From Anaerococcus sp. AGMB09787 (GTDB taxonomy: Bacteria > Bacillota > Clostridia > Tissierellales > Peptoniphilaceae): a DNA stretch of 45,640 nt. The stretch spans positions 1 to 45,640 of the forward strand of contig NZ_JAKZEY010000008.1 of NCBI RefSeq assembly GCF_022808955.1, in the 5' to 3' direction. The notes under the pieces were generated by a model. The model did no database searches, was not told where the DNA came from, and saw only the letters and a list, made by a program, of their open reading frames with translations. Positions 16,170 to 24,775 of this stretch are shown here, piece by piece (the stretch's first letter is position 1; each line of letters opens with the position of its first letter). A program made the translations under genes and the position numbers.

Positions 16170-16538
16170 ATGAAGGCTATTTTTACAGTTTTGGGGATTG
16201 TTTTTTTGGGCTTAGGACTAGTTGGGATTTACACACCAATCCTACCAACAACTCCCTTTTTGTTGGTAGCAGCCTTTTGCTTCCAAAAAAGTTCTGACAA
16301 AATTAATAATTGGTTTAAGTCTACTAATACCTACCAAGTTTATATTAAAGCTATCAAGAATAAAAAGGGTCTATCACTAAGTAAAAAGATAAGGATCCTT
16401 GCCCTAGTAACTCTTTTGGTTATTATATCCTTCTTCTTTATGAAAAACAAAATCGGTAGAAGTGTCTTGATTGTAATTTTGATTTTCCACTACATCTATT
16501 TCCTTTTTGTATTGAAAACACCTGATGAAGGGAAATAA
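16170..16538 (+). CDS. DUF454 (YbaN family) small membrane protein
   Basis: Membrane protein (122 aa, typical for the family) of unknown function. Seen: N-terminal helix ILPTTPFLLVAAFCFQKSS region preceded by LGLGLVGIYTP, which is the diagnostic DUF454 motif, a short loop NWFKSTNTYQVYIK, and two C-terminal helices. TAAGGAG lies seven bases before ATG 16170. It is a single-gene transcript between xpt copy 2 and the convergent flavoprotein gene. Confidence 0.88.
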   Translation: MKAIFTVLGIVFLGLGLVGIYTPILPTTPFLLVAAFCFQKSSDKINNWFKSTNTYQVYIKAIKNKKGLSLSKKIRILALVTLLVIISFFFMKNKIGRSVLIVILIFHYIYFLFVLKTPDEGK

Positions 16539-16570
16539 CAAATAATAAAACAAATTAATAGAAAAGTAAA

Positions 16571-16600
16571 AAGAGCTACAGAGTCTATCTGTAGCTAATT
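16571..16600 (-). terminator. Terminator of the fumarate-reductase-like gene
   Basis: AGCTACAGA / TCTGTAGCT 9-bp stem with a 5-base loop (16574-16596); on the minus strand it is followed by CTTTTTACTTTTC. It may also stop the convergent DUF454 transcript. Confidence 0.8.
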
Positions 16601-16605
16601 ATATC

Positions 16606-18378
16606 TTATTCTGCAAGTTTTGCAGCATTTTCTCCTGCTATTCTTCCGAATACTGTTATGTCTGCCATAGCTACTGATCCAAGTCTGTTTGATCCATGGA
16701 TTCCTCCTGTAACTTCGCCTGCAGCAAAGAGTACGTCTATTTTATTTCCGTCTTCTCTCATAACTTCTGCATTTGTATTTATTACAAGACCTCCCATGGT
16801 GTGGTGGACTGCTGGTCCAGCCTTTAGCATGTAGTATGGGCCCTCTTCTATGCTCCAACCTAGCATTCTTAGGTTAAATTCTGGGTCTTCACCATATTTA
16901 GAGTTTTCATTGAAGGTTTCTACTGTTTGTAGGAGGCTTTCCTTATCTATTTCGAAGTGATCTGCTAGTTCTTCTATTGTATCAGCCTTGTATAGGAGTC
17001 CTCTCTCGTATAAGTCTTCGGCTTCTTCAGGGTTTGATGCCATTGTACCTGTTTCTTCATTTGATTTTTCATCCCAAATTAAGTAACCTACATAATCTGT
17101 TTGATCTTTAATAGCCATGGATATGGCCCTTCTTGTATCAAGCTCTTCTACAAATCTTTTACCTTCTTTGTTTACTAGCAAGGCTCCACCAACAAGTCTT
17201 GTATCACCAACATAGAGTAGCTTTCCAGTTTCTACATCACAAATAGGGTATAGTTGGATTTGATCCATATCTACGGTATCTGCTCCTAGAGCCTCTGCCA
17301 TTACTATACCATCACCCATAGCTCCTGGAGAGTTTGTCGATAGGACATGCTCGTCTATTTCGTTATCATTTTCGTAGGTCATTTCAGCATTAGCACCAAA
17401 TCCACCTGTGGCAAGGACTACTGCCTTTGAGTTCACTATAAGTTCGCCGTCTTCTCCCTCTGCCCTGACTCCAACTACCTTGTCATTTTCTGTGAGGACT
17501 TCTTGTACATCAGTTCCTGTTAGGACTTGTATTCCTAGTTCATCAGCCTTAGCCTTGTAGTTTTTAATAAGTTCATTACCTGAATGGTTTTCTGGAATTA
17601 GGGATCTTTTTACGGAGTGTCCACCAAAGAACATTAGGGAATCTTTCCATTTCACTCCTATTTCATCCCTTAGCCAATAGGCAGCTTCTGTCGCCTTGTC
17701 AGCTAATACTGCTATTAGGTCCTTGTTACCACCAGCGACTTCTACGTCTTTGGCAAATACCTCCTTGCTATCTTCTATGCCTTCTTTTTCTTGAAGGTCG
17801 TTAGCTGGGGCAGCATATTCACCACCAGAAATAAGGGTATTTCCTCCGACTTGGTCTAATTTTTCAAGCAAAATTACATCAACTCCAGCTTCTTTGGCAG
17901 AAATTGCAGCTGCAAATCCTGCTCCACCTCCACCGACAACTACTACATCAGTATCGATAGTCTTGCTTTCGCCATCCTTCTTGGCTACTTCTTTTTCATA
18001 AAGGCTTATATCTCTTCCTGATGCCTCTATTGCTTCTTTGACAGCTACTATTAGGGCTGTAGATGTTTCAGTAGCTCCTGATACGCTATCTACATTTATA
18101 GATTGATTATCAACTATTTCTTTTACTAATTTATCAGCAGCCTTATCTCCGAGACCTTCTGTCTCCTTATGTACTATGTCAATAGATGCGATTTTATCAC
18201 CTTCAAAGCTTAGCTTTGCTTCTATGTCGCCATTGTGGCCCTTGCCAAGACCCTTTGCTTCTTCACTTACTTCACTACTGCCTACTGGTTCTTCTCCCTT
18301 TTTCTCTCCATTTGTTCCACAAGCTGTGATCAGCATTGATAGGGAAAGAAAAATCGGAAACAATTTTCTTTTATTCAT
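16606..18378 (-). CDS. Exported FMN/FAD fumarate reductase-like flavoprotein (lipoprotein)
   Basis: Putative extracytoplasmic reductase (590 aa) of the flavocytochrome c/fumarate reductase type. Domains seen: lipoprotein signal MNKRKLFPIFLSLSMLITAC (lipobox ITAC), a short Glu/Gly linker, an FMN-binding domain (about residues 45-125) with DSVSGATETS, the Asp-x-x-x-Gly-Ala-Thr pattern flavinylated by ApbE transferases, then a FAD-binding domain starting TDVVVVGGGGAGFAAAISA and ending GGLVINTNAEV..AAGEVTGGIHGSNRLGS. Fumarate is one known substrate; others (urocanate, cinnamates) occur in this group, so the acceptor is uncertain. ATG 18378 has GAGGAGG upstream; the longer frame from 18414 does not. 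No ApbE gene is in the window. Confidence 0.88.
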   Translation of the reverse strand: MNKRKLFPIFLSLSMLITACGTNGEKKGEEPVGSSEVSEEAKGLGKGHNGDIEAKLSFEGDKIASIDIVHKETEGLGDKAADKLVKEIVDNQSINVDSVSGATETSTALIVAVKEAIEASGRDISLYEKEVAKKDGESKTIDTDVVVVGGGGAGFAAAISAKEAGVDVILLEKLDQVGGNTLISGGEYAAPANDLQEKEGIEDSKEVFAKDVEVAGGNKDLIAVLADKATEAAYWLRDEIGVKWKDSLMFFGGHSVKRSLIPENHSGNELIKNYKAKADELGIQVLTGTDVQEVLTENDKVVGVRAEGEDGELIVNSKAVVLATGGFGANAEMTYENDNEIDEHVLSTNSPGAMGDGIVMAEALGADTVDMDQIQLYPICDVETGKLLYVGDTRLVGGALLVNKEGKRFVEELDTRRAISMAIKDQTDYVGYLIWDEKSNEETGTMASNPEEAEDLYERGLLYKADTIEELADHFEIDKESLLQTVETFNENSKYGEDPEFNLRMLGWSIEEGPYYMLKAGPAVHHTMGGLVINTNAEVMREDGNKIDVLFAAGEVTGGIHGSNRLGSVAMADITVFGRIAGENAAKLAE

Positions 18379-18491
18379 ACTTCCTCCTCTTATGTCATGC
18401 AAAAATCTTAACAAATATTTTCATAAAAAGCAAGGCCTTAAATTATCATATTAAAGTTATATATGTTAGAAAAAATTTTGACAAAGAAAAG

Positions 18492-18537
18492 CTCCCAAAG
18501 CCTAAAGAATTTTTGTAATCTTTATTGGCTTTGAGAG
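18492..18537 (-). terminator. Terminator at the end of the engB-lon operon
   Basis: CTCCCAAAGCC (18492-18502) pairs with GGCTTTGAGAG (18527-18537) with one mismatch; on the minus strand CTTTTCTTTG follows. Confidence 0.75.
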
Positions 18538-18540
18538 TCT

Positions 18541-19128
18541 CTAGTTATCTAGTATTACTTGGATTTGTTCTTCAAGTACATCTTTGTTGTGTTTGGTTTG
18601 GGATGAGTAGGCGAAGATTAGTCCCTCATCTTCGATTTGGAGTTTTTTCTTTATGGCATTTATGTGCTTTTGGATTTGACCTTTTTTTATCTTGTCATAT
18701 TTTGTTGCTATGACAAATCCCATAAAGCCAGATTCTATTATCCAATCATACATTTGCTTATCTAGCTCTGTTGGCTCGTGCCTTATATCTACCAGAAGGA
18801 AGACTTCCTTTAGGTTCTCTCTCTCATAGAGATAGGTATTTATTAGCTCATTCCACTTTTCTTTTTCCTTCTTGTCAACCTTGGCATAGCCATAGCCAGG
18901 TAGGTCAACAAGTCTAAATTTATCATTTATCCTATAGAAGTTTATTGTCCTGGTCTTACCTGGAGTGGATGAGGTTTTAGCAAGTTTTCTCCTATTCAGA
19001 AATGAATTGATAAAGGAGGACTTGCCTACATTTGACCTACCCACAAAGGCTATCTCGTCCAATTTATCCTTGGGCCATTGGGCCTTAAATCCTGCCACTT
19101 GCTCAAGTTCTACTGTTTTTATCTTCAT
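18541..19128 (-). CDS. engB: Ribosome biogenesis GTPase EngB/YsxC
   Basis: Essential GTPase for late assembly of the large ribosomal subunit (195 aa, typical). Seen: G1 GRSNVGKSS, switch I region TSSTPGKTRTINFY, G3 DLPGYGYAKV, G4 TKYDK, and the G5-like FAYSSQTK. Its ATG overlaps the lon stop (ATGA), and lon followed by engB is a common Firmicute pair, so they are translated together. It ends the minus-strand quality-control operon. Confidence 0.96.
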   Translation of the reverse strand: MKIKTVELEQVAGFKAQWPKDKLDEIAFVGRSNVGKSSFINSFLNRRKLAKTSSTPGKTRTINFYRINDKFRLVDLPGYGYAKVDKKEKEKWNELINTYLYERENLKEVFLLVDIRHEPTELDKQMYDWIIESGFMGFVIATKYDKIKKGQIQKHINAIKKKLQIEDEGLIFAYSSQTKHNKDVLEEQIQVILDN

Positions 19129-21458
19129 ACCAAGGCCTCTTCTATTACTTCTGCTACATTACTTACCTTGATGAAATTGATTTTTTCCCTAATTTCCTTT
19201 GGTATATCGTAGATATCACGCTCGTTTGCCTTTGGTATAATGACATTTTTTATCCCGTAAGAGTAGGCTGCGAGTGCCTTTTCCTTTAGTCCCCCTATGG
19301 CAAGGACATTGCCCCTAATTGTCACCTCGCCAGTCATGGCTATATCAGACCTAACTTTTTTCTTGGTAAGAGCAGATACCATGGCTGTTGTAATAGTAAT
19401 ACCTGCAGATGGGCCATCTTTTGGGGTTGCTCCTTCTGGGAAGTGGACATGGATGTCTTTATTTTCGTAGAATTTGCCCCTAATACCAAGGCTTTGGGCA
19501 TTGGACCTTATATAGACTAGGGCTGCCTGGCAGGATTCTTTCATTACATCACCGAGAGATCCTGTAAAGTCGAGGCTTCCCTTACCTTCCATAACTGATG
19601 CTTCTACCTGGAGCATAACTCCCCCTACGGAAGTCCAGGCAAGGCCGTTTACTAGACCAACTTGGTCTTCCTTTTCTACTTCATCATCCAAGAACCTTAT
19701 TCTTCCTAGGTATTTTTCGTAATTGGTCTTGGATATCCTGACCTTATCCTTACCTTCTAGGATTTCCTTGACTGCCCTACGGCAAATCTTGCCTATAAGT
19801 CGCTCGAGTTCCCTAACACCAGCTTCCCTAGTATAGTTTCTGATTATAATTTCTAAGACTTTATCTGAGATGGTTAGTTCATCTTCACTAAGTCCAGAAT
19901 TTTCCATCTCTTTCTTTACTAGGTATTTTTTGGCTATGGATAGTTTTTCGTTCAAGGTGTATCCAGATATTTCTATCACTTCTAGCCTATCATAGAGGGC
20001 ATCTGGAATTTCATTGGCATCATTGGCTGTTGTGATAAAAAATACATCTGATAAGTCAAAAGGTAAGTCTAAGTACCTATCAATAAATTTATCATTTTGC
20101 TCAGGATCCAATAGCTCAAGGAGAGCACTTGATGGGTCTCCATTGTAGCCATGGCCTAGTTTATCAATTTCATCTAGCAAAAATACAGGATTTTTAACCC
20201 CTATCCTTGAAAGATTGGTCATAATCCTACCTGCCATAGCTCCTACATAGGTTCTCCTGTGTCCCCTGATTTCGCTTTCGTCAGTTACTCCCCCAAGTCT
20301 CATAGAAACAAATTTCCTATCCATAGAGCTTGCTATAGACTTGGCTATAGAAGTCTTACCTACTCCTGGTGGACCTACTAGGCAAATTACTGATCCCTTG
20401 GCATCTTTTTTCTTAGCCCTCACAGCTATTGCCTCAAGTATTCTCTCCTTGACATCAGTTAGACCGTAGTGGTCATCGTCAAGAATCTTTGTGGCCTTCT
20501 TTATGTCTATTTCGTCCTTGCTCTTCTTATCCCAAGGAAGGGAGAAAACGAAGTCAAGGTAGGCTGCCAAGACCCCATAGTCAGGACTCATCTCAGGGAG
20601 AGAATCTATCCTATCTATGTCTTTTTCGATTGATGCCTTGGCTTCCTTATCTATTTTTAGCTTCTTTAGCCTTCTTCTATATTCATCAGCCTCGCTTGTA
20701 GCCTTGCCATTAGTTTCGTTGATTTCTTTTTTGATAACATCCATCTTTTCCCTTAGATAGTATTCCTTTTGGGATTTGTTGATATTATCAGTTACCTTTT
20801 TTTCTATATCTAGGGCTATGTCCTTTAGCTCAATCTCCCTCTTTAAGATCCTTATTAACTCAAGCATTCTTTCCTTGGTATCTAGGGTTTTAAGGAAGTT
20901 ATAGTACTCCTTGGGACTTAATTCCAAGTGGAAGAGGATAACATCTACCAGGCTTTGGAAGTTTTCAATCTCAGATAGTTTGTAGCCAATCTCATCCATG
21001 GCATCATTACCCAAGGTAGCTATATATGTCTCGAAGTATTCTATAAGAACTTTCTTTAGGGCAAGAAGTTCGCTATTATCTTTCTCGCTTTCTTCCTTGT
21101 AGATATATTCTTCTAAGTCTGCCTTCAAAAAACCTTCTCCTACCTTTACCTCTAAGATCTTGGCAACTCCTTCTGGTTGCAAGAAAATTCTTATGGTGTC
21201 ATCTGGCAGATTGTAAACTCTATTGATTGCAGCGACTATTCCATAATCATAGAGGTCATTTTCATGGGGTGTGTCTTCGTAGATGTCTTTTTGGTTTACT
21301 AGGACTAGTTTTGTATTTTTAAGTCTAGCATACTCTAGGGCATTTCTTGATATTGACCTTTCTATGTCAACATTTAATATGGTTGTAGGCATTTGCCACT
21401 GGCCCTTTAGGGGGATTAGTGGCAACTCTTCTCTTACTACTTCGTAATTATCTCTCAT
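19125..21458 (-). CDS. lon: ATP-dependent protease Lon (LonA)
   Basis: Cytosolic ATP-dependent serine protease (777 aa) that degrades misfolded and regulatory proteins. Domains in order: N-terminal substrate-binding domain (about 10-200), coiled-coil linker (about 200-290), AAA+ module with Walker A GPPGVGKTS (362-370) and Walker B VFLLDEIDKL, and C-terminal protease domain with the catalytic Ser in PKDGPSAG and the catalytic Lys in IGGLKEKALAA. It lacks transmembrane helices, so it is LonA type. GAGG precedes ATG 21458 by about six bases. It follows clpX after a 52-base gap containing a hairpin, so its level may be set partly by attenuation or by its own promoter. Confidence 0.97.
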   Translation of the reverse strand: MRDNYEVVREELPLIPLKGQWQMPTTILNVDIERSISRNALEYARLKNTKLVLVNQKDIYEDTPHENDLYDYGIVAAINRVYNLPDDTIRIFLQPEGVAKILEVKVGEGFLKADLEEYIYKEESEKDNSELLALKKVLIEYFETYIATLGNDAMDEIGYKLSEIENFQSLVDVILFHLELSPKEYYNFLKTLDTKERMLELIRILKREIELKDIALDIEKKVTDNINKSQKEYYLREKMDVIKKEINETNGKATSEADEYRRRLKKLKIDKEAKASIEKDIDRIDSLPEMSPDYGVLAAYLDFVFSLPWDKKSKDEIDIKKATKILDDDHYGLTDVKERILEAIAVRAKKKDAKGSVICLVGPPGVGKTSIAKSIASSMDRKFVSMRLGGVTDESEIRGHRRTYVGAMAGRIMTNLSRIGVKNPVFLLDEIDKLGHGYNGDPSSALLELLDPEQNDKFIDRYLDLPFDLSDVFFITTANDANEIPDALYDRLEVIEISGYTLNEKLSIAKKYLVKKEMENSGLSEDELTISDKVLEIIIRNYTREAGVRELERLIGKICRRAVKEILEGKDKVRISKTNYEKYLGRIRFLDDEVEKEDQVGLVNGLAWTSVGGVMLQVEASVMEGKGSLDFTGSLGDVMKESCQAALVYIRSNAQSLGIRGKFYENKDIHVHFPEGATPKDGPSAGITITTAMVSALTKKKVRSDIAMTGEVTIRGNVLAIGGLKEKALAAYSYGIKNVIIPKANERDIYDIPKEIREKINFIKVSNVAEVIEEALV

Positions 21459-21475
21459 ACTTACCTCGCTATAAA

Positions 21476-21506
21476 AGGGGACCCCAAGCTATAGCTCAAG
21501 TCCCCT
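21476..21506 (-). terminator. Hairpin between clpX and lon
   Basis: AGGGGAC / GTCCCCT stem with an inner AGCTATAGCT palindrome; on the minus strand it is followed by TTTTATAG. It probably ends or attenuates the clpX transcript before lon. Confidence 0.7.
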
Positions 21507-21510
21507 CTTC

Positions 21511-22725
21511 TTACTTTTTCTTATAAATGAGTTTATCTTTATCTTCGATAGATTCTTTGGTGACTACAACCTCTCCCAAATCATCCATAGAAGGTATTTC
21601 GTACATAAGATCTAACAACAAATCTTCCATTATTGTCTTAAGACCCCTCGCACCTGTGTTTTGCTTGTAGGCCTTATTGGCTATTTCCCTTATGGCTTCA
21701 TCCTCAAAGCTTAGTTTGACACCATCGAGTTCAAATAGCTTTTGATATTGCTTGACAAAACTATTCTTAGGCTCTGAAAGTATCTTAACCAATGAGTCTT
21801 GGTCCAAGGCTTCAAGGCTTACTATAATAGGAACCCTACCTATAAACTCTGGTATGAGGCCATACTTTAATAAGTCCTCTGTACTTACATTTTTTAGGCT
21901 GGCCTTAGATTTTTTGCTGACATCAGCCCCAAATCCTATAACTTTTTCTGAAAGTCTGCTATTTATAATATCTTCTATCCCCTCGAAGGCTCCTCCTAGG
22001 ATAAAGAGGATATTGGTAGTATCGACTTGGATATACTCTTGGCTAGGGTGCTTCCTGCCCCCTTGAGGAGGTACATTAGCCACAGTTCCCTCTATTAGCT
22101 TAAGGAGGGCCTGTTGAACACCTTCGCCACTTACATCCCTAGTTATGGATGGGTTCTCGCTCTTTCTGGTAATCTTGTCGATCTCATCTACATAGATAAT
22201 ACCATGCTCAGCTGCTTCAATGTCATAGTCTGCTGCTTGAAGGAGCTTAAGAATAATATTTTCAACATCTTCTCCAACATAGCCCGCCTCTGTAAGAGAT
22301 GTTGCATCTGATATAGCAAAAGGCACATTTAATTTACGGGCCAGGGTTTGCGCAAGAAGGGTCTTACCAGATCCTGTTGGACCCAACATTAGGATATTAG
22401 ATTTTTGAAGCTCTACATCGCTGTCTTTTTCGTTAGATTTTATCCTCTTATAGTGGTTATAAACAGCTACTGAAAGGGTCTTTTTTGCATCATCTTGACC
22501 TATTACATACCTATCTAGGAAGTCTTTTATTTCCTTAGGCTTGGATAGGTCAAAGTCGTGATAGTCATGGGCATGCATCCTTTGCTCTTCGCTAATTATT
22601 TCATGGCAAAGATCAACACACTCGTTACAAATGTAGGCATCTGGCCCTGCTATCATCCTTTCAACTTGGGAACTATCTTTTCCACAAAAAGAGCATCTTA
22701 CTTCTTTTTGGTCTATATCTGCCAT
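21511..22725 (-). CDS. clpX: ClpX, ATPase subunit of the ClpXP protease
   Basis: AAA+ unfoldase (404 aa) that feeds substrates to ClpP. Seen: N-terminal zinc-binding domain [21 protein letters not shown] (four cysteines), Walker [13 protein letters not shown], Walker [11 protein letters not shown], pore/RKH region around [18 protein letters not shown], sensor EFIGRVPI, and the arginine-containing [14 protein letters not shown] lies a few bases before ATG 22725, which is six bases after the clpP stop, so the two are co-transcribed. Confidence 0.97.
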   Translation of the reverse strand: MADIDQKEVRCSFCGKDSSQVERMIAGPDAYICNECVDLCHEIISEEQRMHAHDYHDFDLSKPKEIKDFLDRYVIGQDDAKKTLSVAVYNHYKRIKSNEKDSDVELQKSNILMLGPTGSGKTLLAQTLARKLNVPFAISDATSLTEAGYVGEDVENIILKLLQAADYDIEAAEHGIIYVDEIDKITRKSENPSITRDVSGEGVQQALLKLIEGTVANVPPQGGRKHPSQEYIQVDTTNILFILGGAFEGIEDIINSRLSEKVIGFGADVSKKSKASLKNVSTEDLLKYGLIPEFIGRVPIIVSLEALDQDSLVKILSEPKNSFVKQYQKLFELDGVKLSFEDEAIREIANKAYKQNTGARGLKTIMEDLLLDLMYEIPSMDDLGEVVVTKESIEDKDKLIYKKK

Positions 22726-22731
22726 TGTCTC

Positions 22732-23325
22732 CTACTTACTTTCAATTACTTGATCGATTAATCCATATTCCATGGCTTCTTTAGCAGTCATAGAAAAGTC
22801 CCTATCTGTATCCTTGACAATCTTATCCAAAGGTTGACCAGTGTTTTGAGCCAAGATATTGTTTAGCCTATCCTTTATCTTAAGGATTTGCTCAGCTTGG
22901 ATTACTATATCACTAGCTTGACCTTGGGCACCACCTGATGGTTGGTGGATCATAATATTTGATGACGGTAGGGAAAATCTCTTTCCCTTAGCTCCTGATG
23001 ATAGCAAAACTGCTCCCATAGATGCTGCTTGACCTATACAAATTGTAGATACGTCAGGTTTTATATAATTCATTGTGTCATAGATAGCAAGGCCTGATGT
23101 AACAACTCCACCAGGGGAATTGATATAAAACTGAATGTCCTTATCAGGGTCTTCACTCTCTAAAAATAAGAGTTGGGCTATTATGATATCAGACACTTCA
23201 TCTCTGACTTCGCCTGATAAAAATATAATCCTATCTTTTAGTAGTCTTGAATATATATCGTAGGCTCTCTCGCCTCTATTAGTTTGCTCTATAACTGTTG
23301 GTACTAAATAATCTTTAGCTATCAT
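22732..23325 (-). CDS. clpP: ClpP, proteolytic subunit
   Basis: Serine protease (197 aa) forming the 14-mer chamber used with ClpX. Seen: N-terminal short propeptide-like region, catalytic Ser in [14 protein letters not shown], catalytic His in MIHQPSGG, catalytic Asp in [10 protein letters not shown], and the handle helix [19 protein letters not shown] precedes ATG 23325. Order tig-clpP-clpX-lon is the common bacterial arrangement for this quality-control set. Confidence 0.97.
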   Translation of the reverse strand: MIAKDYLVPTVIEQTNRGERAYDIYSRLLKDRIIFLSGEVRDEVSDIIIAQLLFLESEDPDKDIQFYINSPGGVVTSGLAIYDTMNYIKPDVSTICIGQAASMGAVLLSSGAKGKRFSLPSSNIMIHQPSGGAQGQASDIVIQAEQILKIKDRLNNILAQNTGQPLDKIVKDTDRDFSMTAKEAMEYGLIDQVIESK

Positions 23326-23355
23326 TATATCTCCTTATATTCCTATATATGGAGT

Positions 23356-24723
23356 CTAGTTTTCTTCGCTTTCCTCGTTAGCTTCTTCATGGTGGTGATG
23401 GTCATCACCTACTGCTTCATGGTATTTTTCATGAGGTAAGGCTTCTGAATTATTAACTAGAAGTTCAACTGCTTTTCTTCTCTTGATGTTTTCTTCTAGG
23501 GTCTTGTCAGAAACATTCTTAGCAAAGATTTCTTTGAATTTTTCTTTATCCTCTACTCCATAGTTTTCTGCTGCTTCGTTTACTTCAGCTTCTTTTTCTT
23601 CTTCGCTTACTTCGATACCTTCTTTTAGGGCAACTTCATCTATTACTAGGTTAGCCTTAACTCTAGCTTCTGCTTCAGCCCTGTATTGGTTTCTAATTGT
23701 GTTGATATCCATCTTGGTCATTTCGATATATTGAGCTAGGGTAATGCCCATGCCTTGTAGTCTTTGATCAAGATTTTGTAGGTCATAGTCGATTTCTGCA
23801 TCAACCATAGCCTTAGGTGCTTCTACCTTAGACTTTCTGATTAGAGCTTCTATTGCTTCATTTTGGTAAACTCTTTCAGCATAGTCTTTCTTATCTGCTA
23901 CTAATTTTTCTCTAAGGTCATTTTTAAGTTCTTCTAGGCTATCAAATTCTGATATATCCTTAGCAAATTCATCATCTATTTCAGGAAGTTCTTTTCTTGT
24001 GATAGAATTAATTTCAACTTCGAATTTCGCATCTTTTCCTTGGAATTCTTTAGCTTGGTAATCTTCTGGGAAGGTTACATTAACATCAAACTTATCTCCA
24101 GCCTTGTGTCCTGCTACTTGGTCTTCAAAACCTTCGATAAAGGTGTGAGATCCGAGTTCAAGTTCATAATCTTCAGCCTTGCCACCTTCAAATCTAACTC
24201 CGTCAAGAGAACCATCAAAGTCTATATTTACAGTATCTCCGATTTTAGCTTCGTCATCTTCTACTGGTACAAGTCTAGCATTCTCTTCTTGTTGTTTCTT
24301 AAGTTCAGCTTCGATATCTTCATCTGTTACTTCGCTTGAAACTTCTTCGATTATAAGTTTGCTGTAGTCTCCAAGTTCTGGATGTGGTTTAGTTTCTACT
24401 TCAACCTTAAATCTAACATCTTTTCCTACTTCGATGTCATCAAGATCAACTGATGGTTGAGCTATTACTTCTAAGCCAAGCTCTTCAACAGCTGCTTCGT
24501 AAGGCTTTGGGAAAACTATTTGGATAGCTTCATCATAGAAAACTTCTGGACCATACATTTTCTCTAGAATCTTCTTAGAGACGTGGCCAGGTCTAAAGCC
24601 ATCTATCCTATATCTGGATTTATTTCTTTTAAAAACTGTATCTGTTGCTTTTTTGAATTCATCATAGGCAACATCAAATTCAAATTTTGCGATATTATTT
24701 TCGTGTGATTTTAATTCTGTCAT
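23356..24723 (-). CDS. tig: Trigger factor, ribosome-bound chaperone and prolyl isomerase
   Basis: Folding helper at the ribosome exit tunnel (455 aa). Seen: N-terminal ribosome-binding domain with the signature RIDGFRPGHVSKKIL (family GFRxGKxP; here GFRPGHVS, a variant at the Lys), central FKBP-type PPIase domain with DTVNIDFDGSLDGVRFEGG, and a C-terminal helical substrate-binding arm. The tail ends in a His/Glu-rich stretch (DDHHHHEEANEESEEN), common in trigger factors and possibly metal binding. GGAGGAG precedes ATG 24723, and a small hairpin lies just upstream. Confidence 0.95.
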   Translation of the reverse strand: MTELKSHENNIAKFEFDVAYDEFKKATDTVFKRNKSRYRIDGFRPGHVSKKILEKMYGPEVFYDEAIQIVFPKPYEAAVEELGLEVIAQPSVDLDDIEVGKDVRFKVEVETKPHPELGDYSKLIIEEVSSEVTDEDIEAELKKQQEENARLVPVEDDEAKIGDTVNIDFDGSLDGVRFEGGKAEDYELELGSHTFIEGFEDQVAGHKAGDKFDVNVTFPEDYQAKEFQGKDAKFEVEINSITRKELPEIDDEFAKDISEFDSLEELKNDLREKLVADKKDYAERVYQNEAIEALIRKSKVEAPKAMVDAEIDYDLQNLDQRLQGMGITLAQYIEMTKMDINTIRNQYRAEAEARVKANLVIDEVALKEGIEVSEEEKEAEVNEAAENYGVEDKEKFKEIFAKNVSDKTLEENIKRRKAVELLVNNSEALPHEKYHEAVGDDHHHHEEANEESEEN

Positions 24724-24735
24724 TTTCTCCTCCTG

Positions 24736-24759
24736 CTACTAGTTTACTCATTCTAGTAG
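24736..24759 (-). other. Hairpin directly upstream of the tig ribosome site
   Basis: CTACTAG / CTAGTAG (24736-24742 and 24753-24759), 10-base loop, with the tig GGAGGAG starting within a few bases. No T-run, so a 5' mRNA structure or processing site is likelier than a terminator. Confidence 0.5.
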
Positions 24760-24775
24760 TATACTTCTTGTTAAT

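Noticed and set aside
20489-20701. Plus-strand ORF within lon
   Set aside because: Antisense to the conserved Lon linker region; no family features.
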